Assembly (NCBI RefSeq): GCF_963678635.1
Contig: NC_087063.1
Span: forward strand, 52,093,220 to 52,157,219
Direction: 5' to 3'
DNA: 64,000 nucleotides
From: Symsagittifera roscoffensis
Taxonomy: Eukaryota; Xenacoelomorpha; Acoela; Convolutidae
Of the stretch, positions 1 through 7,877 are shown piece by piece. Made by a program: the position numbers and the translations under genes. The stretch's first letter is position 1. Each line of letters starts with the position of its first letter. The notes beneath the pieces were generated by a model. That model was not told where the DNA came from and did no database searches. It was given only the letters and a program-made list of their open reading frames with translations.

Positions 1-241
1 AATACCCCCAAACTTTAGAAGGGAAAACATGCACCAACCAAAATTTAATTCCATTCCCGTTTCCATAAAGAGGCTGAAAAACTACCAATTCTAACCCCCC
101 TTAAAACTAGTGTGCCCGAAACAGTAGGAGATTTAACCCCTTTGGGGTTAAAAGTGGTCAGTGCAACGGCATATTGAAAAAAAGGGGGGTTAAAGGTGGT
201 CATTTTCTTAGCCACTTTTACTATACTACTAAATGCATGAC

Positions 242-259
242 AATCGATTATAATCGATT
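242..259. repeat. Perfect 18-bp palindrome, copy 1
   Basis: AATCGATTATAATCGATT equals its own reverse complement. The same word recurs at 426-443. Confidence 0.9.
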
Positions 260-425
260 TCACACAGATTTTGTACAGATTTTTTATAGATTTAAAACCG
301 TGAAAAATCTGACTTAAAACCGTGAAGAAGCCATTTTGTAGACTATTCTGAACAGTAGGAAACCCCTTATGATTGGTTTCAGTCTTTGAACACTCATGTT
401 TTTACTAGAAGAAAGTCTGTGTAGA

Positions 426-443
426 AATCGATTATAATCGATT
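426..443. repeat. Perfect 18-bp palindrome, copy 2
   Basis: Identical to the word at 242-259, 184 bases away. Confidence 0.9.
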
Positions 444-744
444 CCAATCCCATCCCATTATTCAACAAAGTTGTAACAAGACTGCCCGAATCATGGAAAA
501 GTCCTGATTGTTCCGACTGCCTTTCAAGGTCTTTGGAGCAGTAAAAACACAAACAATTTAAATGAAAAAAATATTATATTACTTTTTTTTGTTTGAGATT
601 TTTTTTTGTAAAAACATCCCCCGAATATTAAGTACAAAGGGATAGATTTTGCTCATATTAACAAACAATTATGGCATATAAGCTCCTTGAACCAATTTGA
701 AACGATTTCTAAGACGGATTAAGTTTCCGCTTACGCGTTTATCA

Positions 745-762
745 GCGCGATATATATCGCGC
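745..762. repeat. Perfect 18-bp palindrome with GCGCG ends
   Basis: GCGCGATATATATCGCGC equals its own reverse complement. It is strikingly GC-capped in an AT-rich region. Confidence 0.9.
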
Positions 763-792
763 GTTAATTGTCCCAAGTTGGCCAAAATGGTA

Positions 793-1032
793 ATCGTTAA
801 GCCCCCATAATCTTGGTTAAAAATGATCACAGGTAAAAAGTTTTTTCAAATTTATTCAAATCATTTATTCAAGCTCAATAGCATCGAATAACATTTAAAA
901 AATTCCGTCGACATCGTTAAACCCTCATAATTTTGGTTAAAAATGATCACAGGTAAAAAGTCTTTTCAAATTTATTCAAATCATTTATTCAAGCTCAATA
1001 GCATCGAATAACATTCAAAAAAAATTGTCAAC
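793..1032. repeat. 120-bp direct tandem duplication
   Basis: Two copies, each beginning TCGTTAA (793 and 913) and running through 'AATGATCACAGGTAAAAAGT' and 'AAGCTCAATAGCATCG'. They differ at a handful of positions. Confidence 0.9.
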
Positions 1033-1269
1033 ATTTGTCTGAAGAAAAAAAAACTCACCCCGAGCACAAATATTCCGTTGTTTTCCTCACGAAAGCCGGT
1101 TCAAAAATAGATTTTTTCTTCACTTAAGCTTTTTGACCTGTTCTTTCAAAAACTTGCCTGCGGCGCAGAAAATGTAGCCAAAACAGCGTCTTTTTAGTGA
1201 TTTAGCAGAGCTCGGAAAATCAATTTGGTCGACCTAAAAAAAAGGACGTCAAAATTTTCGAACATTTAT

Positions 1270-1290
1270 CCCCCCCCCCCCCCCCCCCCC
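1270..1290. repeat. Poly(C) run of about 20 bases
   Basis: An uninterrupted C homopolymer. Its length in the assembly should be treated as uncertain. Confidence 0.8.
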
Positions 1291-1380
1291 TCCTCGAGAA
1301 AAACCTAAATCCGCCCCTGCTTAAACATCACTTTTACATAAAGTTTTTCAATGAACTGTTGAGCATTTAAAAGAACAAAC

Positions 1381-1447
1381 CTTTGAAGAACTGCATTTGA
1401 CTCGCGGGAAGACCGAAAGACGCCAAATAGAAGGATTCCATGTAGCC
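1381..1447 (-). CDS. GT43 gene A exon 5: 'GYMESF' exon
   Basis: The acceptor is TTTCAG|GGC and the exon encodes 'GYMESFYLASFGLP', matching the GYQES-type catalytic-base block of GT43. It is 67 bases long and ends in phase 1 at GTTTG. The exon in gene B at 27726-27660 has exactly the same length and phase. No following exon was found down to base 1. Confidence 0.8.
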
Positions 1448-1647
1448 CTGAAATTTATTTAGAAAAAATGACCTAACAATTACCAGAATTGCAAACCAAA
1501 AAACAACACATTACAATTCAGAGAAGCTGAGAAAACAGAGAAAATTTTTTCAGCCCTAGAAAGCTCTGCTGAATAGTCATATTTTCAGTCTAACTATCTT
1601 TTGATTGCAAACAACGCTCATAACTTTGATATATTTTTATTGTGTAC

Positions 1648-1770
1648 CTTCCAGGAAATAGGAAATGTAGGGAAGTTTTTGCTGCTCATGAAGTCGACGT
1701 TGATTGCGAAACCAGCCATATCCACGGGGAACTTCCTACCTCCGTACCACGAAATCTGGAAGCCCACAAT
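1648..1770 (-). CDS. GT43 gene A exon 4: acceptor-side 'VDMAGFA' exon
   Basis: This 123-base exon lies between TTTAG|ATT and AAG|GTACAC, phase 0 at both ends. It encodes 'IVGFQISWYGGRKFPVDMAGFA', which is the conserved block after the DDD region in GT43. Two more copies of the same 123-base exon, with the same phases, lie at 53173-53051 and 57134-57012. Confidence 0.85.
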
Positions 1771-1950
1771 CTAAACAAGTAGTGGAAAGTTAATTTTTTA
1801 GTTTGATGATCTGTTATGATTAACTTCGTGGTTGTTTCTTAAGTTCCCCTTACTTCGTGATTAACTTTATGGAGCTTTGCAACGCTAAAATTTTGATTTT
1901 TGGAGAAACTCATAACGTCTAGGTGTTGTTAATTTGTAACTTTCTAAATG

Positions 1951-2076
1951 CTTTTTTGGTCATAACACAAAAAGGGTTGGGTCAAAGGGTTCAAAAATGA
2001 CATTTTTGGCCAACTTTTTTGGTCATAACACAAAAAGGGTTGGGTCAAAGGGTTCAAAAATGACATTTTTGGCCAG
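1951..2076. repeat. 63-bp direct tandem duplication in intron 3
   Basis: Two nearly identical copies starting CTTTTTTGGTCATAACAC at 1951 and 2014. They lie in the intron between exons 3 and 4 of gene A. Confidence 0.9.
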
Positions 2077-2164
2077 CTTTTCTCATGTGGCGCTGATTTA
2101 AAAATATCGACCAATTTTAAATTTGCGCCTGTTCAGTGGTTTATAATTTGGTCTTTTGATTAAC

Positions 2165-2450
2165 TTTTTCGTTTTCAACAATCGGCCCTCCGTACGATCC
2201 GTTGCTGAGAAAATCAACGTTGAACAGCGATATCTTTTTGGTCTCCTTCAACAACTCTAGAAACTGCGAATCGTAGGTATTGTCATCATCTGCGAAATAC
2301 ACGACTGAGTCTCTATATGGGTTCGATTGATGTGTTCCATTGTGTGCTTCGTAGAGGCCTCGAAGGATTCGGATGGCTTTGTTGCGTTGAGAGCGTCCTT
2401 TAAGGAGCAAATATCTCGAGTCGGATTTCACAGCTACATAATATTGGCCA
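2165..2450 (-). CDS. GT43 gene A exon 3: DDD catalytic metal motif
   Basis: The acceptor TTTTAG|TGGCC joins in phase to exon 2 (NSG|GQYY). The exon encodes 'KGRSQRNKAIRILRG', the family's RG.xQRNxAL-like helix, and 'VVYFADDDNTYD', the DDD motif that holds Mn2+ and the UDP-sugar. It ends with 'SYGGPIVENEK' before the donor GTTAAT in phase 0. The motif lies near residue 225 of the joined model, close to its place in animal homologues. Confidence 0.9.
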
Positions 2451-2746
2451 CTAAAACAGACATTAATAAATTAATGTTAAGTTTCTAAAGTTTCAAGGTG
2501 CAAACCAACTTGTGGATTGATTTGTTCATATTTATTCTATAAACATTATTCAATCTCTATTTTTCACCATGTTCCGCTCATCTTAATTCACTAACTTGCT
2601 ATAACTTACTAGGGGCCCAGCTGAAAGCTGGAGAGACCTGTTTGATTATTTTAATATTGATTCTTTTAAAATTGTTTTAAAATTTAAGGTTTCTCAAGTC
2701 GATAGCGCCCTTCCTACGCAAAAAAAAAGAAAGAGAAGCTTATGCT

Positions 2747-4545
2747 TTCATTGGTAACGCTTTGGTAAAAAGTTTTCATGAGGGAATCGGAACGGGTAGT
2801 TTTTGAGGAAGATTTGAAAAAAGCCAAAAGTCAAAAAAGTGACTTTTCCTAAGTCTATAGCTCTTCCTAGGCAAGTTAAGGACCAGCCGCTTGTGCGGGG
2901 GAGTTTCCTACAACCTGGTCTATCGATTAAACCCTTACTTCCAAATCTGGATGGGTAGTTTTTGAGGAAATCGATAATTTCCGAAAAAATAGGCAAAAAA
3001 AATCAAAAAAGTGACTTTTCCTAAGTCTATAGCTCTTCCCCTAAGCAAATTAGGGACCAGCCGCTTGTGCATGGGGGGTTCCTACAACCTGGTCTATCGA
3101 TTAAACCCTTAATCCCAAATCTGGACGGGTAGTTTTTGAGGAAATCGGAAAGATTTGAAAAAAGGCCAAAAAAGTCAAAAAAATGACTTTTCCTAAGTCT
3201 ATAGCTCTTCCCCTAAGCAAATTAGGGACCAGCCGCTTGTGCATGGGAGTATCCTACAACCTGGTCTATCGATTAAACCCTTAATCCCAAATCTGGATGG
3301 GTAGTTTTTGAGGAAATCGAAAATTTCCGAAAAAAATAGGCAAAAAAAAAGTGTTTTTTTTCTAAGTCTATAGCTCTTCCCCTTAGCAAATTAGGGACCA
3401 GCCGCTTGTGCATGGGGGGTTCCTACAACCTGGTCTATCGATTAAACCCTTAATTCCAAATCTGGACGTAGTTTTTGAGGAAATCGGAAAGATTTGAAAG
3501 AAGGCAAAAAAAGTGACTTTTCCTAAGTCTATAGCTCTTCCCCTAGGCAAGTTAAGGACCAGCCGCTTGTGCGGAGGAGTTTCCTATAACCTGGTCCATC
3601 GATTAAACCCTTAATTCTAAATCTGGATGGGTAGTTTTTGAGGAAATCGATAATTTCCGAAAAAATAGGCAAAAAAATCAAAAAGTGACTTTTCCTAAGT
3701 CTATAGCTCTTCCCCTAAGCAAATTAGGGACCAGCCGCTTGTGCATGGGGGGTTCCTACAACCTGGTTTATCGATTAAACCCTTAATCTGAAATCTGGAC
3801 GGGTAGTTTTTGAGGAAATCGGAAAGATTTGAAAAAAGGTCAAAAAAGTCAAAAAAGTGACTTTTCCTAAGTCTATAGCTCATCCCCTAGGCAAGTTAAG
3901 GACCAGCCGCTTGTGCGGGGGATTTTCCTACAACCTGGTCTATCGATTAAACCCTTAATTCCAAATCTGGATGGGTAGTTTTTGAGGAAATCGATAATTT
4001 CCGAAAAAATAGGCAAAAAAATCAAAAAGTGACTTTTCTTAAGTCTATAGCGCTTCCCCTAAGCAAATTAGGGACCAGACGCTTGTGCATGGGGGGTTCC
4101 TACAACCTGGTCTATCGATTAAACCCTTAATCCCAAATCTGGACGGGTAGTTTTTGAGGAAATCGGAAAGATTTGAAAAAAGGCCAAAAAAGTCAAAAAA
4201 GTGACTTTTCCTAAGTCTATAGCTCTCCCCCTAGGCAAGTTAAGGACCAGTTGCTTGTGCGGGGAGTTTCCTACCAGCTGGGCTATCGATTAAACCCTTA
4301 ATTCCAAATCTGGATGGGTAGTTTTTGAGGAAATCGATAGTTTCCGAAAAAATAGGCAAAAAAATCAAAAAAGTGACTTTTCCTAAGTCTGTAGCTCTTC
4401 CCCTAAGCAAATTAGGGACCAGCCGCTTGGGCATGGGAGTTTCCTACAACCTGGTCTATCGCTTAAACCCTTAATTCCAAATCTGGACGGGTAGTTTTTG
4501 AGGAAAAGTGAAAAAAGTACCGAGTTGTGAAGCTTTTTCTAAGAC
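2747..4545. repeat. 172-bp satellite, 10 monomers, inside intron 2 of GT43 gene A
   Basis: The word GTCTATAGC recurs near 2853, 3024, 3197, 3366, 3527, 3699, 3871, 4043, 4214 and (one change) 4387, so the period is about 172 bp. Two monomer types exist. Type A has GCAAGTTAAGG with GTGCGGGG; type B has GCAAATTAGGG with GTGCATGGG. From 3527 rightward they alternate A-B-A-B-A-B, a dimeric higher-order repeat. Short open frames across it arise from the repeat and are not genes. Confidence 0.95.
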
Positions 4546-4970
4546 CGTAGGGGGTGGGGTAGGGTAAAAATTGCCCTAAATTTCATGCAGGCAGGTAGGT
4601 GAAACGCTACTGAATCCATTGGTACCACTTTTATGAGAATCTGACGGGTAGTTTTTTGGGAAAGCGATTTTTTCGAAAAAGCGTCTCAAAAAAAAATAAA
4701 AAAAAAACAGATCTCATCAGGAAAAAAAAACGTTTTCATAATACCTATTTAATAAATCAAACAGGAATTAGTTCAAGACGATTCAGTAGTCCAAGCCAAG
4801 GTAACCGATATCTCAGCTGCTTAAGTTTTTTTTTAAACTTAAATCATGCATTTTAAGCGCGTTCAACTTGGTAGTTTTTTGAGGAGTGCTATGTTGTTAC
4901 TTTTAACAACTTCATTTGAAACAGTTTGAAAGTTGAAAAGTTGAAAATCAAATTTGTGAATTAATGTTAC
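4546..4970. other. Rest of intron 2 of GT43 gene A
   Basis: A-rich sequence with one further partial satellite-like word ('GACGGGTAGTTTTT'). No gene is seen. Confidence 0.5.
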
Positions 4971-5315
4971 CCGGAATTATAATCCTTCAAATAACTGTAA
5001 ACTTGTGGATTCACTTCAGCTGCGTCCTCTACCACAATCCAGTCGCAGTTTGGAACCAGCTGGAGAGTTTGCTTCAGCCTAAGCAGATCGGGAATTTGAG
5101 TGTCTCGGTTGTAAGTCGGCGGCGTGATCACTATCAGCCGTTTCGGCACTTCTCGAATATTGGAGTTTTGCCTATCGTTTGCTGATTGACTCAAAATCTT
5201 CTGATCAGAGGTTGAAGTTTTGCTAACAGTTGCTTCGGATATTTTCCAGCGGTTATCTTCATTTTTCCGAGTTCTTTCTGATTTCGACACTTTTTGATAG
5301 GAGGTTGTGGAACCA
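4971..5315 (-). CDS. GT43 gene A exon 2: stem region and start of the catalytic domain
   Basis: The acceptor TTTCTAG|T is followed by a Ser/Thr/Lys-rich stem of about 70 residues. Then comes the start of the GT43 fold, with 'RLIVITPPTYNRDTQ', 'LLRLKQTLQLVPNCDWIVVEDA' split around the conserved leucines, and 'YSYLKDYNSG'. In the family this part binds UDP-glucuronic acid. The donor is GTAACA at 4970, phase 2. A second open frame across 5191-5415 is only a shadow of this exon. Confidence 0.85.
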
Positions 5316-5365
5316 CTAGAAAGTATGTGTTTCGAAGACGTCTCCTTAGAAATTGGGTCTTCAGC

Positions 5366-5747
5366 AAATATGAGAGGACTTTCTTGGTGAGTACTGAAGC
5401 AAATTTTGTGTTCACAGAGAGTAAATGGGCTTTTGCAGGTACTTTGTAATAAAGATTATTACTAAAGCTGCAGTTTTCGTTCTCCTTAAACTTTGACTTT
5501 TGTTAAAAATTTGACCAATTTTGTTTCAATTTTAAAGAATTGATTTAGTTTTATTTTTGGTTTTGTTCTCCAATTCGTTTAAGCCAATTGTCGATTTCTC
5601 AAATAGCGCTTTAGTATCCCAACCAAAAAAAACACGCAGCTTATATTTAAAATTGTAAAACTGTGAAAAACAAAAACGGGCACAACCCACTAGACTTTTT
5701 GCTCAAATATGAGAGGACTTTCTTGGTGAGTACTGAAGCAAACTTTG
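5366..5747. repeat. 339-bp tandem duplication of intron 1 (unit 1 and start of unit 2)
   Basis: Unit 1 runs from AAATATGAGAGG at 5366 to 5704. Unit 2 starts with the same words at 5705, is cut by element 1 after 5747, and continues at 24608-24899. The two copies differ by a few substitutions and a 4-base length change, so the duplication is older than the insertion of the element. Confidence 0.9.
5744..5747. repeat. 4-bp target-site duplication, left, element 1
   Basis: TTTG precedes the 5' LTR and recurs at 24604-24607 right after the 3' LTR. Unit 1 of the intron duplication shows the uninterrupted site (GCAAATTTTGTGTTCAC), which confirms the duplicated bases. Confidence 0.85.
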
Positions 5748-5862
5748 TGGAACCTGATCTAAACTATATTTTATGATTGGATAAATTAAATGTTTTACCA
5801 ATGTAAAGTATTTAATATTAACCAATCATGATCCATCTAACTAACAACCCACTTATTTGTAA

Positions 5863-5890
5863 GTGCTGAAGTTACTTGTAATTTCAGCAC
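5863..5890 (+). promoter_or_regulatory. LTR hairpin, 13-bp arms with a 2-base loop
   Basis: The arms GTGCTGAAGTTAC and GTAATTTCAGCAC pair with a single G-T type mismatch around TT. Diverged LTRs at 53369-53394, 57320-57345 and 62597-62622 keep a hairpin in the same place with changed arms (GGCTGAA / TTCAGCC). This argues that the pairing itself is selected. It may act as an RNA stem near the start of R or as a palindromic protein site in DNA. Confidence 0.7.
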
Positions 5891-5951
5891 CAGAGAGATT
5901 TGAATTTAACTTAGAAATTAGTTGGACTCTCCCGAGCACTTCAGCAGCCGC

Positions 5952-5957
5952 AATAAA
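5952..5957 (+). promoter_or_regulatory. Poly(A) signal AATAAA in the LTR
   Basis: The only AATAAA in the LTR, about 60 bases after the hairpin. It probably defines the end of R in the 3' copy (same place in 24194-24603). Confidence 0.5.
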
Positions 5958-6159
5958 CCAGTATACCCTAGATCTATTGAGCCTAGCAGAGACTAGTTAA
6001 ACAACCTGAGACTAGATAGTATAAGAGTAAGATTAGGATCGGTATTAGACTAAGAAGTTGCACGAATCTATCCGGCCGAAAATAAGATAGCGTGACGAGC
6101 AGACGGTGTACCCTATCCGAAATTACTCTATGAGTTATACACTCCAGTCCTAACTCATC

Positions 6160-6182
6160 TGGTGCGACCATAAGTCTCGAAC
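6160..6182 (+). promoter_or_regulatory. Primer-binding site of element 1
   Basis: TGGTGCGACC followed by TCTCGAAC starts two bases after the LTR end. It is complementary to a tRNA 3' end: CCA, acceptor strand, and the GTTCGAG of the T-loop. The tRNA would begin GCGACCA. I cannot name it from memory. The same site, slightly drifted, follows the old LTRs at 53574, 57535 and 62802. Confidence 0.8.
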
Positions 6183-6245
6183 AAGACCTTACTAGATTAG
6201 AATTAACCAAAAATAGATTAGAAATTAGACAAAAACATTTACAAA

Positions 6246-6479
6246 ATGTTATACGACAATAATTTAATTGAAATGTCTCTCCGACTCAATAGATCAGAGC
6301 CAATATTCCGAACCATAATAGAACTACCCGGAATTGGAAGAAGACCTCGAACCAAAGACGACATACGACAAAGTAGAAACTTGCCGTATAGTTATATGAT
6401 AGTTCGGCAAAAGCCAGAACAAACTTTTATATTTCGAATACTACTTGCAATGAATTTAGATTTCCATTTGCAAACATAA
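6246..6479 (+). CDS. 77-aa leader ORF of element 1, conserved accessory protein or first exon
   Basis: This is the first ATG after the primer-binding site. The product is basic and contains 'LRLNRSEPIFRT' and 'LPYSYMIVRQKPEQ'. Element 2 carries the same 77 codons (40094-39861) with two amino-acid changes. A recognisable relative ends with 'MPHLYIVKQKSRLQQLILY' in the old leader at 60091-60306, and another at 62814-63017. Survival of the frame between diverged families suggests a real protein rather than a chance ORF. It could be a separate small protein or the first coding exon of a spliced mRNA. No known domain is recognised. Confidence 0.55.
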   Translation: MLYDNNLIEMSLRLNRSEPIFRTIIELPGIGRRPRTKDDIRQSRNLPYSYMIVRQKPEQTFIFRILLAMNLDFHLQT

Positions 6480-7409
6480 AACCTTGAAGTTAATCTTCAA
6501 AATCATTTCAGGCGCTAAACAAAATTAATATTATACAATAACGATTGATAAAAAGATCTAAGATCGTTTTCCTAAAACTCTGCAGTATTATACAAAACAT
6601 GTTTGAAAAATATTTATTGGAAAATAAAAATAAAAATTAGTAGCATGACAATAAATGGTTAGTAATCATAAATCATCTTGTTGTTCCAGCTTCATCACCT
6701 AAAACATAACAGCAATCATCAACTCACTAACATCATAAAACACTAAATCTTTCCTTTACACACATTTAAAAAATTTATCAAAACTCAAATTCACTTAATT
6801 TTAAAACCAGATCATCAAGGCTTATCCTTGGATCTTAAATCATTTTCTACTTAATTAAATTTCAAACTTGATCATCAAGGCTTATCCTTGGATCAAACAG
6901 AACAACTTTGTTCTCCCCCACCCACTTAATTAGTGTCTAACGACCTCAAACGTCGATTCACTACCCAACCCTTTCTAAAAACCCAGGACTAATAGAAATT
7001 TTTACACAAAACTAATCATTCAAATTAGGATAAACAGTGAAGAACTTCGGTTATTCATCCTTCACTTGACCCCCCCTCTTACCAGACCCAGGATAAATCT
7101 TAGACTTAGTAAGTTTAAAATAGTATCTAACGAACTACTCGCGTTCTAATTATACCTGAACCTTGTGGATCGATTTACTATTCTCCAACCCTTGAACACA
7201 ATCACTACCCCTAAGTAAGATTAAGTAAGTTAACACCTTAGCTTATACTAGTCACGAGAAAGTAAAAATCATTCTTCGGAATCAATATACTTTTCTCTCC
7301 AACCCTGAACAAATAGACCCAGGTTAAGCTAACCAAAAAATCGTAAGAACTAACAGTTTAGGAAAATAGAAATCATTTAACAACCTTTGCATCCGTCATT
7401 CTAAACCTT
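6480..7409 (+). other. Leader region between the 77-aa ORF and ORF0
   Basis: About 930 bases without a long ORF. Apart from the duplicated hairpin it contains several GTAAG words (near 7105, 7206 and 7213) that could act as splice donors, and a possible stem GTGAAG...CTTCAC around 7037-7065 that is also present in the relic leader near 58480. Confidence 0.5.
6810..6894 (+). repeat. Duplicated leader hairpin (two copies 60 bases apart)
   Basis: A 25-base word starting GATCATCAAGG and ending CCTTGGATC occurs at 6810-6834 and 6870-6894. Each copy folds on itself through CAAGG and CCTTG around CTTAT. Both are kept in element 2 (near 39450 and 39505). The position between primer-binding site and gag fits a dimerisation or packaging signal, which is inference. 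Confidence 0.7.
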
Positions 7410-7877
7410 ATGTCATTTAAAAACCTAGGAAATAAACAAACAATCATTTTACACAATTGTGAAATAGATAACAAAAAATACGACCTTGTAATCACACCTC
7501 ATACACAAACAGTTGGATACATTCGCACAAAACGACAAACACTAAAGAGGAAAATAATAACTAAACAAAGACAAATAACACGAAAAAGATTTTCAAAAAA
7601 TCGAAACGCATTTTCAGAATCAGAAACCAACAGTTTAGACAAACTTTACAAACTAAAAGAATCAGTAGATAAAAATTACCCACTTCACGATCAATTATAT
7701 TTTTCTGACTCAGAAACAACTTCAAATTCATCACAAAGAGGAAAAAGAAGAATAAAAAAACAGTACAAACACAAACCAGTACATCTATACAATTGGAATC
7801 AACCAATTCGACACATTAATAATTACATATTAACAGTCATCGAACGAAAAAATGAGTTCAACACACACCCCAGGTGA
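7410..7877 (+). CDS. ORF0: basic 155-aa accessory protein overlapping gag
   Basis: The protein is rich in Lys and Arg (RTKRQTLKRKIITKQRQITR; GKRRIKKQYKHK), so it is probably a nucleic-acid-binding or nuclear protein. No known domain is recognised. It ends 26 bases inside gag, which starts at 7852 in the +1 frame. That arrangement suits re-initiation, or a +1 shift producing an ORF0-Gag fusion. Element 2 keeps the full 155 codons (38929-38462) with only a few substitutions even though its gag is broken. The opposite-strand frame at 7561-7806 is a shadow. Confidence 0.65.
   Translation: MSFKNLGNKQTIILHNCEIDNKKYDLVITPHTQTVGYIRTKRQTLKRKIITKQRQITRKRFSKNRNAFSESETNSLDKLYKLKESVDKNYPLHDQLYFSDSETTSNSSQRGKRRIKKQYKHKPVHLYNWNQPIRHINNYILTVIERKNEFNTHPR

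Larger units (their letters stand above)
1..1380. other. Intron 5 or 3' flank of GT43 gene A: no exon seen
   Basis: No frame here shows the VWHT-type last exon. The stretch holds two copies of an 18-bp AT-rich palindrome, an 18-bp GC/AT palindrome, a 120-bp tandem duplication and a long C run, each listed separately. Confidence 0.5.
5748..6157 (+). repeat. 5' LTR of element 1 (410 bp, TGG...TCA)
   Basis: Begins TGGAACCTGATC and ends CCTAACTCA. It matches 24194-24603 over its whole length. It holds CCAAT-type words in U3 (ACCAATCATGATCC), a long hairpin at 5863-5890 and AATAAA at 5952. The short minus-strand frame across 5983-6210 is not thought to be coding. Confidence 0.95.

Noticed and set aside
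2748-4434. Open frames of 60-82 codons on the minus strand over the satellite
   Set aside because: They follow the repeat period, start in different monomers and have no splice or domain support.
2747-4545. CRISPR-like array
   Set aside because: Long tandem monomers without unique spacers in a eukaryotic intron.
4964-5185. 73-codon plus-strand frame
   Set aside because: Antisense to GT43 exon 2 with its conserved motifs.
5191-5415. 74-codon minus-strand frame overlapping GT43 exon 2
   Set aside because: Different frame from the conserved GT43 motifs; the spliced frame explains the sequence.
5983-6210. 75-codon minus-strand frame over the 5' LTR (and its twin at 24429-24614)
   Set aside because: Lies in LTR sequence antisense to the element; openness in twin LTRs is only because they are identical.
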